NCBI GenBank assembly: GCA_947179485.1
Contig: OX359245.1
Coordinates: 37,559,067 to 37,623,066, forward strand
Reading direction: 5' to 3'
DNA length: 64,000 bases
From: Allacma fusca
Taxonomy: Eukaryota > Arthropoda > Collembola > Symphypleona > Sminthuridae
Translations under genes and position numbers: made by a program
Part shown: piece after piece, positions 23,570 to 34,254 of the stretch
Numbering within the stretch: position 1 is the stretch's first letter
How the letters are laid out: each line of letters opens with the position of its first letter
The notes under the pieces: model-generated
What the model saw: only the letters and a program-made list of their open reading frames with translations
Databases searched by the model: none
What the model was told of the DNA's origin: nothing

Positions 23570-26101
23570 GACGGGATCCAACCAAAATATTCGAGCTTCA
23601 ATTCCTGGCCTTGCTCTACAGTTCCTCAAAATTCTTTACAAATTATTCCCTCTTAATTATGCGTGTTGTTATACAGAGGAGTTAATTCAAATTCTAGTCG
23701 AATATTTTACTAAAAGCATGAACATAAAAATTAGATTTAGCAGTAATGTCGCATGTATCAACTGTATCCTAAAATTGATTTGTGAGAGTAGATTTAGAAA
23801 AATGGTTGCTTGTATTTTGAAGTAAAATAATTGTATTAAATTCTGTTAAAATTCCATTTGAAAAAGTAATCCTTGTTAATGTTTATAAATTGTTCTCAAT
23901 ATTTGAAAGGCATTATTCGTTATTACAAAATTAAAATCTTTGTCCAGTAATTTGAAGCGTTTTAAACATTGTAGAAGCATTAGTCAATCCTGGTAACACC
24001 TGAACCGTTGAATATCTGTACTACAGTTGTAAATTGCATCCGAATTATATTATTTCCGTTTCCATATTTTCCTCGATACCTCGAGGGGGGGGGGGGTAGC
24101 TGCCATTAGAAGATATGTAAACAAAAATACGGATCATTGAGCCTCCAGAAACATGAGGTGGAGATTTTTAACTAAATGCGTCTCAAAAATGCATCCTACT
24201 GTTCCTCAAAATTCTTTACAAATTCTTGACTTTTAATTATCTTTGTAGTTATACAGAGCAGTTAATTCAAATCCTAGTGTCAATATTCTACTATAAGTAT
24301 TGCACATAAAAATTCAATTTACCAGAAATTGTGATTATATCACTTGTATCTTAAAATAGCTTTTTGTAATTAGATTTAGATAAATGGTTTTGTATTTTGA
24401 AGTCAAATAGTTATATTCGTCCAAACTGCATGTGAAAAATGAATTCATGTTATTGTTCATAATTTATTCTAATTATTTGAAATAAAAATCACTGCTTCAT
24501 GCATTATTCGTTATATTACAAAATTAATATTCGTGTTTGTTCAGTAATTTGAAGTACTTTAAATTGTAGAAGCATTAGTCAATCCTGGTAACAACTGATC
24601 CGTTGAATGCCAGTTCGACTACAGTTGATAATTTCTATCGAATTATGTATATTATTTACGTTTCCTTATTTACCTAGATACCTGGGGAAAGTCACTGACA
24701 CTAAAATATATGTAAACTATAATATGAGTCATTGAGCTCCTGGAAATATGAGACGGATATTTTAAATAATTGCATCTCCGAGAAACAATTTATTCCTAGA
24801 GCTCTTGTGGAGGTTCAAAGCAGCTTCCACTTAAAGTTTAAATTTTGCTGCACTATAGCGTTCTGAAGCATGAGGGGGAATGTAAACCAACGAGACAACG
24901 AAGAAAACTTTCAATCTTTGACATAGCTCTTGTTTTTATTTTGTTTTAATAAAAAGTTCGTGACAAGTCCCTATTCAAAACTGGTAAAGGTGCACTATAT
25001 AGCCATAGCATACTTACATACGTGCAGTGTATGCATGCTGTGGTTTGGGAGAATCTTTATTTTATAATTAATTACTGAACTGAGGAATATTTATAAATTA
25101 AAGCACTTCTGTCAGGTCAACCAATCACCATATTTTCATTCCCTTAGAACCGTTATAAATACAGCCAGATCTTGCTAAGCAGGTATTGGTAAACAATGAT
25201 ATATACATTTGACATGAGTTGAACCAATATCCGAACAATCATTTGCATTCTGTTTTGTCAACCCGAACACAATCATATGATTCTGCTCGGGACAAACGAT
25301 GTAAATGTTCTGGAGTAAGACTGTGCTGGAAATTGGCTTCCGCATTTGATTTTAGGATTGTAGTAAAACCTCTCTGTAGTGATTGTCATGTCATGGATTA
25401 TTATTACAGCTTTTATGTGAATCTGTTTTAAAGAGACGACTCACCATTCAAACTATACGTAAACTTATTAAAACTGCTATTGTATTAAGGTTGACATTTA
25501 GAAAATGTTGTGACTCCAAAGTTTCCCTGCGTAATAACATTTTTTCAGTTGGTTTAAATTCAGGTTTTATCAAGTATGTCAAATTGGTTCAAATAGAGCA
25601 TGCAGTACCTTGCAGCTGAGAGAACGTATTCCTTTTCAAAATGAATACAAACAAAAAAGCAATAAGTCAAGAAAATTCCGAAAAAAAATGCAGAGGTTTC
25701 ATATTAACTTTGACTTTCCTTGTAGCTTTGAATAGCACTTCACTGACCTATTTCCGTCCTCTATCTCCCACCTTCAGCAAACCCTGACCTATGCTGTATG
25801 TGTGTATACTTATTGCAAAAGTGAGGCCTTATCAAGTTAATTTGGTTGTCAGTAGGTTCGAGATTCAATACTCTCTAGCTAAAGCCCCTGAGTCTTTCTC
25901 CCTGATATGCCGAAGAGTTCCAAGTTTTATTTCTAAGGCTTTTGAATCCAGTAATTCAGCTCCAGTTAGGATTTAGAATTAGACTAGAGTAGTTCAATTG
26001 TAGCTTCAGTTAGATTTAATTTTGAATCAAGGGTATAGTGGAATAGGGTATCTTTGCTGCTCTAATTTTCAAAATTAAATTTTCAGTAACAATCAGTTGA
26101 A
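23570..26101. other. Long spacer upstream of locus e
   Basis: It contains the locus d 3' flank, then at about 24190 a second copy of a 3' flank without its terminal exon, so one unit has been deleted between the two. The standard upstream blocks follow: spacer from 24590, the TATA-like block near 25000, the block around 25280 and the 5' flank to 26080. A 12-base G run is at 24085-24096. The 3' splice site TTTTCAG (26080-26086) lies 15 bases before the ATG, so the leader is probably preceded by a 5'-UTR intron. No other exon is visible. Confidence 0.55.
24995..25002 (+). promoter_or_regulatory. Candidate TATA box of locus e
   Basis: CTATATAG lies within a block conserved across spacers (AAAGGTGCACTATATAGCCAT), about 1.1 kb upstream of the leader ATG. 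Related copies are at 397-406, 10377-10388, 18947-18954, 59370-59380 and 59723-59730. The distance fits a promoter followed by a non-coding first exon and an intron ending at 26086. The first exon and its donor are not identified. Confidence 0.3.
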
Positions 26102-29100
26102 ATGAAACTCAGTTCCTTACTTTTGGCCTGCTTGGCGGTAATTGTGCACGGAACATCTGGAGAACTGATTCCTGGAAGAATACAGACTCCTCGTATCAAA
26201 CGAGAGAGCGTCTACAATGTTCGAAGCCCCAATCCTTTGGACCACGACAGGTCAGGAATCCAACGTCTGCCAGGTATTTTGAATTGATAAATTAAAGTGC
26301 ATCCCACCTGATATTTAATTTAGAAGTGTATTTTTTGTGTTAGTACAAGCTTTGTAGTTTTGTAGGTCGCAAGTTTATAAACTGGGTTGATTTTAGTATG
26401 CACTTTAAAAGAGTAAATGAGTATAAGCATCAGAACCTCCTTGGAGGAATAAAAGGTTTTTGTTATAAAGGAATTTAATACGTTTCATATCGTTTTTACT
26501 CTGCGTACGTTATTTTTGTACGTGTATCACAGTACCTGAATTGTGAAACAAGATTTGATTAGTGTCCGTAACTTTAGTTTTTCAGACTCAATTTGTAAAC
26601 AAAACTTAAAAGTATACTCTGAAATTTTTATCCATCTAAAGATAATGTCTCACATGTCTCACTGTACCCCAAAACAATTAGCTAGTGATAACGCATGCGA
26701 ATTTAGTCTGGTGATCTTCTGTTGTGTGGCGTAAATTTTCAGGCTTCAATTTAATTGTGTCCTTTGTTTTGTATTTAGCTCGATATGTTCGTCAGGCCAG
26801 GCCCAGCAGTAAGTTTGCTTTTTTGTCATTTGCATTTTAAAAGGAGTTTTCCCTACCGAAATGACTTTGCCATCTGACATTATTTTCCAGTTTCAAGAAC
26901 ATTTCATTCAAAATAAATCAGATAATTCTAGCAGGGCTTAGTATCCTCTTATTATCTACGGTTGACCTTGAAAAAGTTAGTCAAATCCATCAGGATTAAT
27001 TTTCACATTTTGAAATGCATTTCTAAAATTCTGGAACATTGAAAAATCCTCAATTACTGGATTCGTTGTAGTTAAAATTCCTAACAAATTATTGAATTAT
27101 TTTTGGCAATTTATTTTAAATATTTTGAAAAAATGATTTATCTTTTTAATTCCCAAACAAGATTTTAGAATCCATATTCACCACATAATACTTTCACCTT
27201 CCTTTCAATCAACAAGCCTATCAATTACTAAGAAACTTTCAGAAGTTTCTCATTAACTGTGTCTCGAGATACGTGTAATTGGACACAACAAGGATTCACA
27301 TTACCAAAGCGTGTTTCAATATCGGACATTTTCTCCAGCAATAGATTATTTACACAAAATCTATTTATTCCCATTAAGATGAAAGTGTTTTTAGAAGAGG
27401 ACAAAATCAATCGCTCTATTGGGATTTTTCGTTGTCTATGTTGTAGCATCCGTTGAACAGATTGAAGGGGAAAGTTGAATTACTTATTTCACATATTTAC
27501 CTTGCAAGATTATCAAACAGGGATATTCCCAATTGAGCTAAGATTGATGGAATTATTGAGCATTGCATTCACAAAAAGTGTACAACACATGGTGTAGGAT
27601 TCTTAACATTATCTGAGCTCCACTAAAATACTTGAGCATGAGCAGAAGCAGTTCGATAATCGCTCCAAGAAGTTTTTCCACCACCCCAGCTTTAGCATTG
27701 CAAAGCAAAGATAAATAAGTTTAAAATTGTTTAATACATTTTTCCTACGTGACAAACTTCGGACAGACTGAATTCAATCGCACATTTAACAGAAATTACT
27801 CAATTGTATTAATTAATTTTAATGTCATTTAATTTATTTTTTTTGTTGCAGATGCACCCCTTTACGAACTTACCGGTGAGTTTAAGGACTAGAACGGCAT
27901 AGACTTTAAAGCTGTAACGCTTCCTTTCCATAACTGATCTTGATCCTGTTCTGTCAATAATTGAAGTACAAACTTCCAAGAATTACATTTAATTCAAAGC
28001 TTCCGAAATAGTTTAATGTCGATGGAATGCTACCATTCCCAGTGGTTTTTTGATTGATGTTTACATTAGGTTAATTATTTCTTTTAAAGGTGGAAGGGAT
28101 TGGGGAAAAAACATTCAAGTGGTTTATTTGTTATTTCTGTGTAGCTGATGCGTTGCCAGGAGCAGTCCCAGCCCAAAATAAGTTTGTATTAATTATGTAT
28201 AGTGTATACCTTCTTGCTTAGAAATTCTGTTCTACAAATTATCTGGTGTTTTTGATATCATCTGAAAATCCTTTTGTTCATGGTTCCCCGATATTTAAAT
28301 TTTACATAAAGTTTTTAAAAGTTTTCAAATTTCTTATGCATTTTTACTATCTCCCTTTGAAAATTTAGCCTCTCTTTAGCTGCAACATTTTTTCTTCGGA
28401 ATTGAGTCAATGGTCCTAACAATGATTTATTATAAAAATTATAAAAATAAAGATGCATATCATATATGAAAATGTTAATTAAAATTTGAATACCATTTAT
28501 TTTATTTTTACAACAGCTCCAAGCGGAGGTTCGGATATCACAGCACCAAATGTTCCGGGTTTGACATCACGTAAGTAATTCAACGGTTTTTATAGAACTT
28601 GTCTATTTTATTTCCACCTTTATATAAACCTTCTAGATTTTAAAAGATTTTGTATTAATTAGTTGATTGTAGTATTGTGACTTGAGATTTTTTGATTGTA
28701 CGTGGAAAAATTTTCAAATCCTTGATGCATTTGTGCTAACTCCCATTGAAAATGTAACCCCTGTTTGTTTAGTTTTATCGTTTTTCCTTCGGAATTGAGC
28801 CGATGATTATAATAATGATTTAATTTCAAAACTATAATAGTAACAATGCATATTATAAATTAAAATTTTAATTAAAATTCTATTGCAATCTATTTTATTT
28901 TTGCAATAGCTATAAGCGGTGGTTCGGAAATCACAGCACCTAATCTTCCGGGTTTGACATCACGTAAGCAATTCAACGGTTTTTATAGATTTTGGCTATT
29001 TTATTTCCACCTTTAGATAAAATTTTCACCATCTTACATTTTGAAAGATTAAAGCAAGTGGAATTTTCTAATATGATTGGAATGATTAATGTTATTAGTG

Positions 29101-29870
29101 CTATGTCTTTTGTTAATTTGAAAATCTTAAGGGTGTGTCATTTACTATCAATTCCTTCTAAGGGTTGAAAGAATTGGAGGAAAAATATTCAAATAATTTA
29201 TTTGCTATTTTTGTGTATAGCTGATGCATTGACAGGAGGAGCCCCAGCCCAAAGTAAGTTTTGTATTAATTATGGTTATTGTGACTTGAGATTTTTTGAT
29301 TGTACGTGGACAAGTTTTCAAATTCCTGAGGCATTTGTGCAAACTCCCTTTGAAAATGTAACATCTGTTTAGTTTTATCACTTTTCCCTTGGAATTGAGA
29401 AGATGATCCTAATAAGGATTTATTATAAAAATTACAATAATAATAATGCGTAGATACTATGAATGAAAATGTTAATCCACATTTGATTACCATTTATTTT
29501 ATTTTTACAACAGTTCCAAGCGGTGGTTCAAATATCTTAGCACCTAATGTTCCGGGTTTGACATCACGTAAGTATTTTTTCCTCCAGCAATTAAAAAGAA
29601 TGTTTCATTCCATTCCTTTTTTTATTAATTACATTCTTCAGTAAGGAATGCCGATATTTTCAAATCCATTTTTAAACCATTAAGTTTGCTACTTGAAATC
29701 AAGCTAAGCATTTCAAATGTTTAACAAAGTAATTAAAATTACTTATAGAACGGAGTCGTCGACGAGCTGAATCTCTCTCAGGGATACGACCGACTTCCCA
29801 AACGCCCTCTGGTCCTGCACGTCAGCCAATCAGAAGATCAGCAGCTCCTCGGAATCTCGCTGGCCCATAG
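26102..29870 (+). CDS. Locus e: intact secreted micro-exon family protein (180 aa)
   Basis: The exons are 26102-26273 (leader), 26779-26808, 27852-27875, 28517-28570, 28910-28963, 29221-29253, 29514-29567 and 29749-29870. All introns are GT-AG and phase 1; the 543 nt form one frame. The leader has a signal peptide of about 20 residues, then GELIPGRIQTPRIKRESV with a Lys-Arg processing site. Next come ARYVRQARPS, APLYELT, two 18-residue modules (PSGGSDITAPNVPGLTS and a variant), DALTGGAPAQ, a third 18-residue module, and an Arg-rich tail (QRSRRRAESLSGIRPTSQ start). An extra 33-nt exon at 28145-28177 has an AT donor and is probably skipped. P4 and P5 are missing compared with locus g. There are no Cys residues and no known domain. 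The function is unknown; secretion and proteolytic processing are inferred. Confidence 0.75.
28145..28177 (+). pseudogene. Dead 33-nt micro-exon in locus e
   Basis: It would encode DALPGAVPAQ in the family phase, with an acceptor TGTGTAG, but its donor reads ATAAGT instead of GTAAGT. A live duplicate is at 29221-29253. The same lesion is found in locus h (53585-53617), where the acceptor is also lost, so it predates the e/h duplication. Confidence 0.6.
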
Positions 29871-31074
29871 AACAGATATTTCAACGAAAATATAGAACTT
29901 TAATTCCTCGCCTTGTTCCGCTGTTTCTCAAAATTCTTTACAAATGATTGCCTCTTAATTGTGTGTGTAATTATACAACAGATTTAATTCAAATGCTAGT
30001 CTCAATGATCTTCTGTAATCATTGCACATAAAATTGGATTTAACAGAAATTTTCCATGTATCGATTACTGTAGATTGTTATTGGAAGTGATTTTTGAGGT
30101 TTGGTTCAGATAAATTCGGGTACGTATTTTGAAGGCAAAAAATTATATTTGGTCACATTTCATTTGGAAAAAGAATTGATATAATTGTCTATAAGTTGTT
30201 GTAGTTAATTATTTGAAATAAAAATCCAAATTATTCCTTATAATACAAAATTAATATCTGTGTTTTCTCCAATCATGTGAAAGAACTTAATTTACATTAC
30301 CATAACTCAATCCAAGTTAAAACTGAACCGTTGAATGCATTACATATCAACAATTACAACCAAATTACATTAGTTACGTTTCCGTATTGGTCCCTACACG
30401 TGGGGTTGCCGACACTGAAAGGTGTGCAAATAATAATATACGTAAATGGGCTTCTGGAAACTTGAGACGGAGATGTTTAATTAAATGCATCTCCAAGAAA
30501 TATTTTTTCCCTGAACTCATTTGGAGATTCATATCAACATCCCCTTAATGCATAAACTTCGAAAATACCCAGGTAGGTTCAGGTACTTTTAAAATATATA
30601 CCCGGGTACAGGTACGTTTTTGGGTACTTTTTCGGTACAGGTATTTTTCAGGTGCAGGTACTCCTGATTAAGTTTAAGTGCAGTTACAGGTTTAGGAAAA
30701 TTGAGCCCAGGTATCCAGGTACAGGTACGGGTACAGGTTCAAATAATTCATGTACCCGTGATTCAGGTACAGGTTCAGGTCCAGGTTCAACATTTTCGTA
30801 CCCATGCGGGGCACTTTTCTCAATAGGTCCGAGATTCAATTCGCCAAAGCTAAAGCCAGTAAATCTTACTCACAGCAATGTCGATAAGTTCTGTTTTATT
30901 TCTAAGGCTTGTGAATCCAGTAATAATTTAGCTCCAGTGAGGATTTAGAATTTGATTGGAATAGTTCAATTGTAGCTTCAATTAGGTTTAGTTTTGAATC
31001 AAGGTTATAGAATATTGAAGGAATCTTTGCTACTCTTATTTTCAAAATTAAATTTTCTGCAGCAATCAGTTGCA
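29871..31074. other. Spacer between loci e and f
   Basis: The locus e 3' flank and spacer to 30555 are nearly identical to 55180-55870 downstream of locus h. From about 30557 to 30815 a truncated hAT-like fragment of GGTACAGGT-type repeats replaces the usual spacer; it ends CATGCGGGGCACT, as at 57074. The 5' flank of locus f follows, with its 3' splice site near 31062. No exon is seen. Confidence 0.55.
30557..30815. mobile_element. Truncated hAT-like element end, GGTACAGGT repeats
   Basis: This is the right-hand portion only of the element found complete at 55934-57075; the junction corresponds to about position 56850 there. Self-similar runs of CAGGTACAGGTTCAGG make up most of it. It is non-coding. 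Confidence 0.6.
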
Positions 31075-31805
31075 ATGAAACTCAGTATAGCTTGGTTTTG
31101 ACCTGCTTGGCTGTAATTGTGCACGGAACATCTGTAGAATTGATTCCGGCAATGATCCAGGCTCCTCGTGTCAAACGAGAGGGCGTCCACAATGTTCGAA
31201 GTCCTAATTCATTGGACCACGCCGGTCCACAAATCCAAACAGGCAGACTTCAGGCGGGTAGTTATTGGTTAATTGCCTCATAATTTAAAGAACACTCCGA
31301 ATCATCATTAATTTTGAAGGATTCTTTTGCGTTAGTAGAATATTTGATTCCATGCTGTAAGTTTATAAATGGTTTGGTTTAGCATGTACTTTAGGAGAGT
31401 AAATGAGTAAGTAGATACATAGTTGAATATCCTTGAAGGTTAACAAGAAAGTTGAATTTCAAATTGATGTTGTCCTTTGTTTTGTATCTAGGTCGATATG
31501 TTCGTCATGCCACGCCACCCGGTAAGTTTGCTTCTTTGACCACCCAGTGATAGCGCATTTATTTTTGAAATCACGAGATAAGTCCATGTTAATTCAGTGT
31601 TCATCCGCAACCTTATTCAGTGTGCCTATCATACAAATGTCATCGTTATAGAAGTTCTAAATAAAGTTTGAATTGTTAATCCCTGTGTTTTCGAACACTT
31701 CAACGCTAGCTAACTATCCTTTATTTCCGACAGGCAGAATTATTGGACTCCAGTAGTTACTGCTCATATAGACACACTCTAACTACAAGGTTACAGTCCA
31801 ACTGT

Positions 31806-32176
31806 AACGGAACCGATCCGGAAAATAAAATCGGTTCCCGGACCGGTTCCGGTTCCTTCCCGAACAGGCAGAAAATGCATAGGATTCATTTTCATGGAAG
31901 TCAAAATTGTGTCGCGTTTTCAAATTATAGTTGACAAATGCTTGGCAAATGCATGTTTTGCGTTTTCATCCAAAAAGGCAGCTTTAACAAACGCTTCCCG
32001 AAAACTTTCGGTTTTGATTTTTGTACCCGAAACCGGACCGAAAGTAACGGTTCTTTAAACCGTTGACCCGAAACCGGACCGAAATTTAACGGTTCTTTAA
32101 ATCGTTGACCCGAAACCGTACCGGAACCGAAACCGAACCGGAACCTCGGGAATTCCCGATACCGAACAGAAACACT
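31806..32176. mobile_element. hAT-like fragment of CCGGAACC repeats
   Basis: It is inserted in intron sequence: paralogues at 45955-45985 and 61430-61470 read straight through this point. It is made of self-similar CCGGAACCG/CGGTTC units and has GGGAATTCCCGATACCG near its right end, finishing CAGAAACACTAG. The left end lacks the matching repeat, so it is truncated or rearranged. It is non-coding. Confidence 0.5.
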
Positions 32177-32705
32177 AGAAGCAACTGCATCATTGAGTTC
32201 CCAGTTTTCTTCCTTCTCGCATTTGCATAATTATACGAACCGTGAAAAACTATTTCTCTAAAGCGTGGTGATTTTGAGATGTCTTTCGAGCTACTATTTG
32301 CATTTCAAAAGATATTTTGTCTTCAAGAAATAATTAACTATAGCATTAAAAATTATTTTTCAGTATCAAGTACTTTCTAATGGACATAGTGCCTGGATGA
32401 AAGTGAATTTCAAAGAAATTATTTATTCGAAGATCAATTAGGTATACTTCACTGGGGGAATGGTGTGCGTAAGCTTAAATACAGCATATATACACACACA
32501 GTATTCTGTTATGATCTCTATTATTCTCTATGACATAACATGTGGGATATGCTGACAATGAGCTCATTGTCAGATTTGTTACTTTTAAATTTTCCAACAT
32601 TTACTAATCAAACTTGAGAAAATGCAAATCTGCGTGAGAAATGGGTTCATAGACGTCATCCAAATCTGTATCAATTAATTATATGGCACATTTACAAGTA
32701 CTAAA

Positions 32706-33916
32706 TGTGAGGGTGCATAAGTTTAATTCAAAGGGTTATTAAAAATGGATACGTTTAATTTAATTTGATTGATCAAAATAAACTTGAATTTAATTAATTT
32801 AATTAATTGGAGTGGTAGAGCAAAATGAAAATGAACTTTGGATTTAATTATTTAATTTATTGGAGTGGTAGAGCAAGGGTTGTTGTAATTTAAATTTCAC
32901 AAAAGGGGTTCTCAAAATTATCGGGAGTAGGTAGAGCAAAATTCAAACTGGCATAGTAACAGGTTGGGGACTTAGGAAATAATCCAGCGCTCCGCGCGGA
33001 AATATGTGCATTGCCCGGAAATACTTAATTTTTATTTATAATAATTTAGCCTGAGCTATTGCTCGGAAAACTACTCTTTTATAAAAATTTCCCAGGGCAA
33101 ATGCACATCTAATATTTTTAGGGAAGAGGGTAGGCAAAAATAATTAGGGTAGGGTAGATGCCCACGCCTGCCAGACCCGGCTTTTTACTAAATAAAAAAT
33201 AAAAATCCCAAAATATTTCAAAAAACTTACTTAAAGGTCCCAAAAAATCACCTTATGTAGCACGGGAAGGTCCTAATAAAAATTATCCCAAAACCAAAAA
33301 CAATTTCAAAAAAAAACTTTCAAAATTTTAAATTTTAATTTTAAGACAAAAAAAAATCACAACTGCAATAAATAATGCCAAAGAAACCAAGCTGCCAAGT
33401 TTTTAAACTTGGCGCTGGATGGTCTGGGTAGGCAGGGATTGGTGGTTAGGTTTGGGTTAAGGTCTGGTGGTTTAGGAAGCGGGAAGAGGTATAAATTACC
33501 TAAGAAAAACCGTCCTTTCGGTCGGAAATCCAGGAGAGTTCTCCGGAAGCAAGACCCAGAGGTGAAGACCTCGGAACCAACCGCTAAGGCAGTGGATTAC
33601 TGAATGTCCTTTCTGTGGAAATCCCTTCCCCTTTTATACTTTTTAAGGGTCCAGGATTTCCACAGGAGGAACATAAGGTGAGTATTTTACATTTATTTTA
33701 TTTTTAGCTTCTAAGTAGGTTAGGATTAGGTTAAGGTAAGAACTGAGAAAATGTAAACAATGAGTTTACATTTTCTCCCTAATCCTTTTATTTTAATTTT
33801 TTATTTCAGGACTGGGGGAAAGTTGCAGGAGTCCTCAATATCATCAGGGGAAAGTGTGTTTGTGTGAAAGTGACAGTGAAAGTGACGGTTTTTTTTTGTC
33901 AGTTTCCACACTGACA
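32706..33916 (-). repeat. 3' LTR of the Gypsy-type element
   Basis: The LTR is 1,211 bp and matches the right LTR except for one extra T in a poly-T run near the end. Three copies of GGAGTGGTAGAGCAA-like motifs lie at 32809-32823, 32862-32876 and 32923-32939. A perfect GC palindrome TCCGCGCGGA lies near 32990. The 64-codon plus-strand frame within it is antisense to the element and probably not a gene. Confidence 0.95.
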
Positions 33917-33919
33917 ATA

Positions 33920-33930
33920 TTTCCCTCCCC
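33920..33930 (-). promoter_or_regulatory. Polypurine tract for plus-strand priming
   Basis: On the element's coding strand the sequence just before the 3' LTR reads GGGGAGGGAAA followed by TAT, the expected place and composition for a polypurine tract. Confidence 0.75.
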
Positions 33931-34254
33931 AAAATAATTGTTTGAAGACGGGATCCCAGAATTTCTTAGAGACGAGAATCATTTCCTTTTTATTTTATTT
34001 CATAATATCCAGACTCTACGGTCGGAAAACGATTATTTTGAAACTTCAGTCTTTAATATATTGTACTTTCTGGTAAAAGTATTTCAGTATTTTTAGTGAA
34101 TATGTGTAGCAGATGGAACATAAATAAATATACTTTATATATTGACAAGAATATATATCAGTCTTTAAGTTATAGGAACATTTAGTAATGTCATTTGAGC
34201 ATTTTTATATAGAGAGATCTATATATTTAAAAATTCGACGAGAAGACGCGAAAA

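Noticed and set aside
24085-24096. Run of 12 G as a functional element
   Set aside because: Other spacers have GGAGGGAGGAGG here; the run is most likely a homopolymer expansion or sequencing artefact.
26102-29870. Assigning the family to aphid bicycle genes or schistosome MEGs
   Set aside because: Only the micro-exon structure is similar. There are no paired Cys-Tyr-Cys motifs and no recognisable sequence similarity, so only an analogy is supported.
33409-33603. 64-codon plus-strand frame, identical in both LTRs (other copy 42152-42346)
   Set aside because: It is antisense to the retrotransposon, lies within the LTR and shows no domain; the duplication merely reflects LTR identity.
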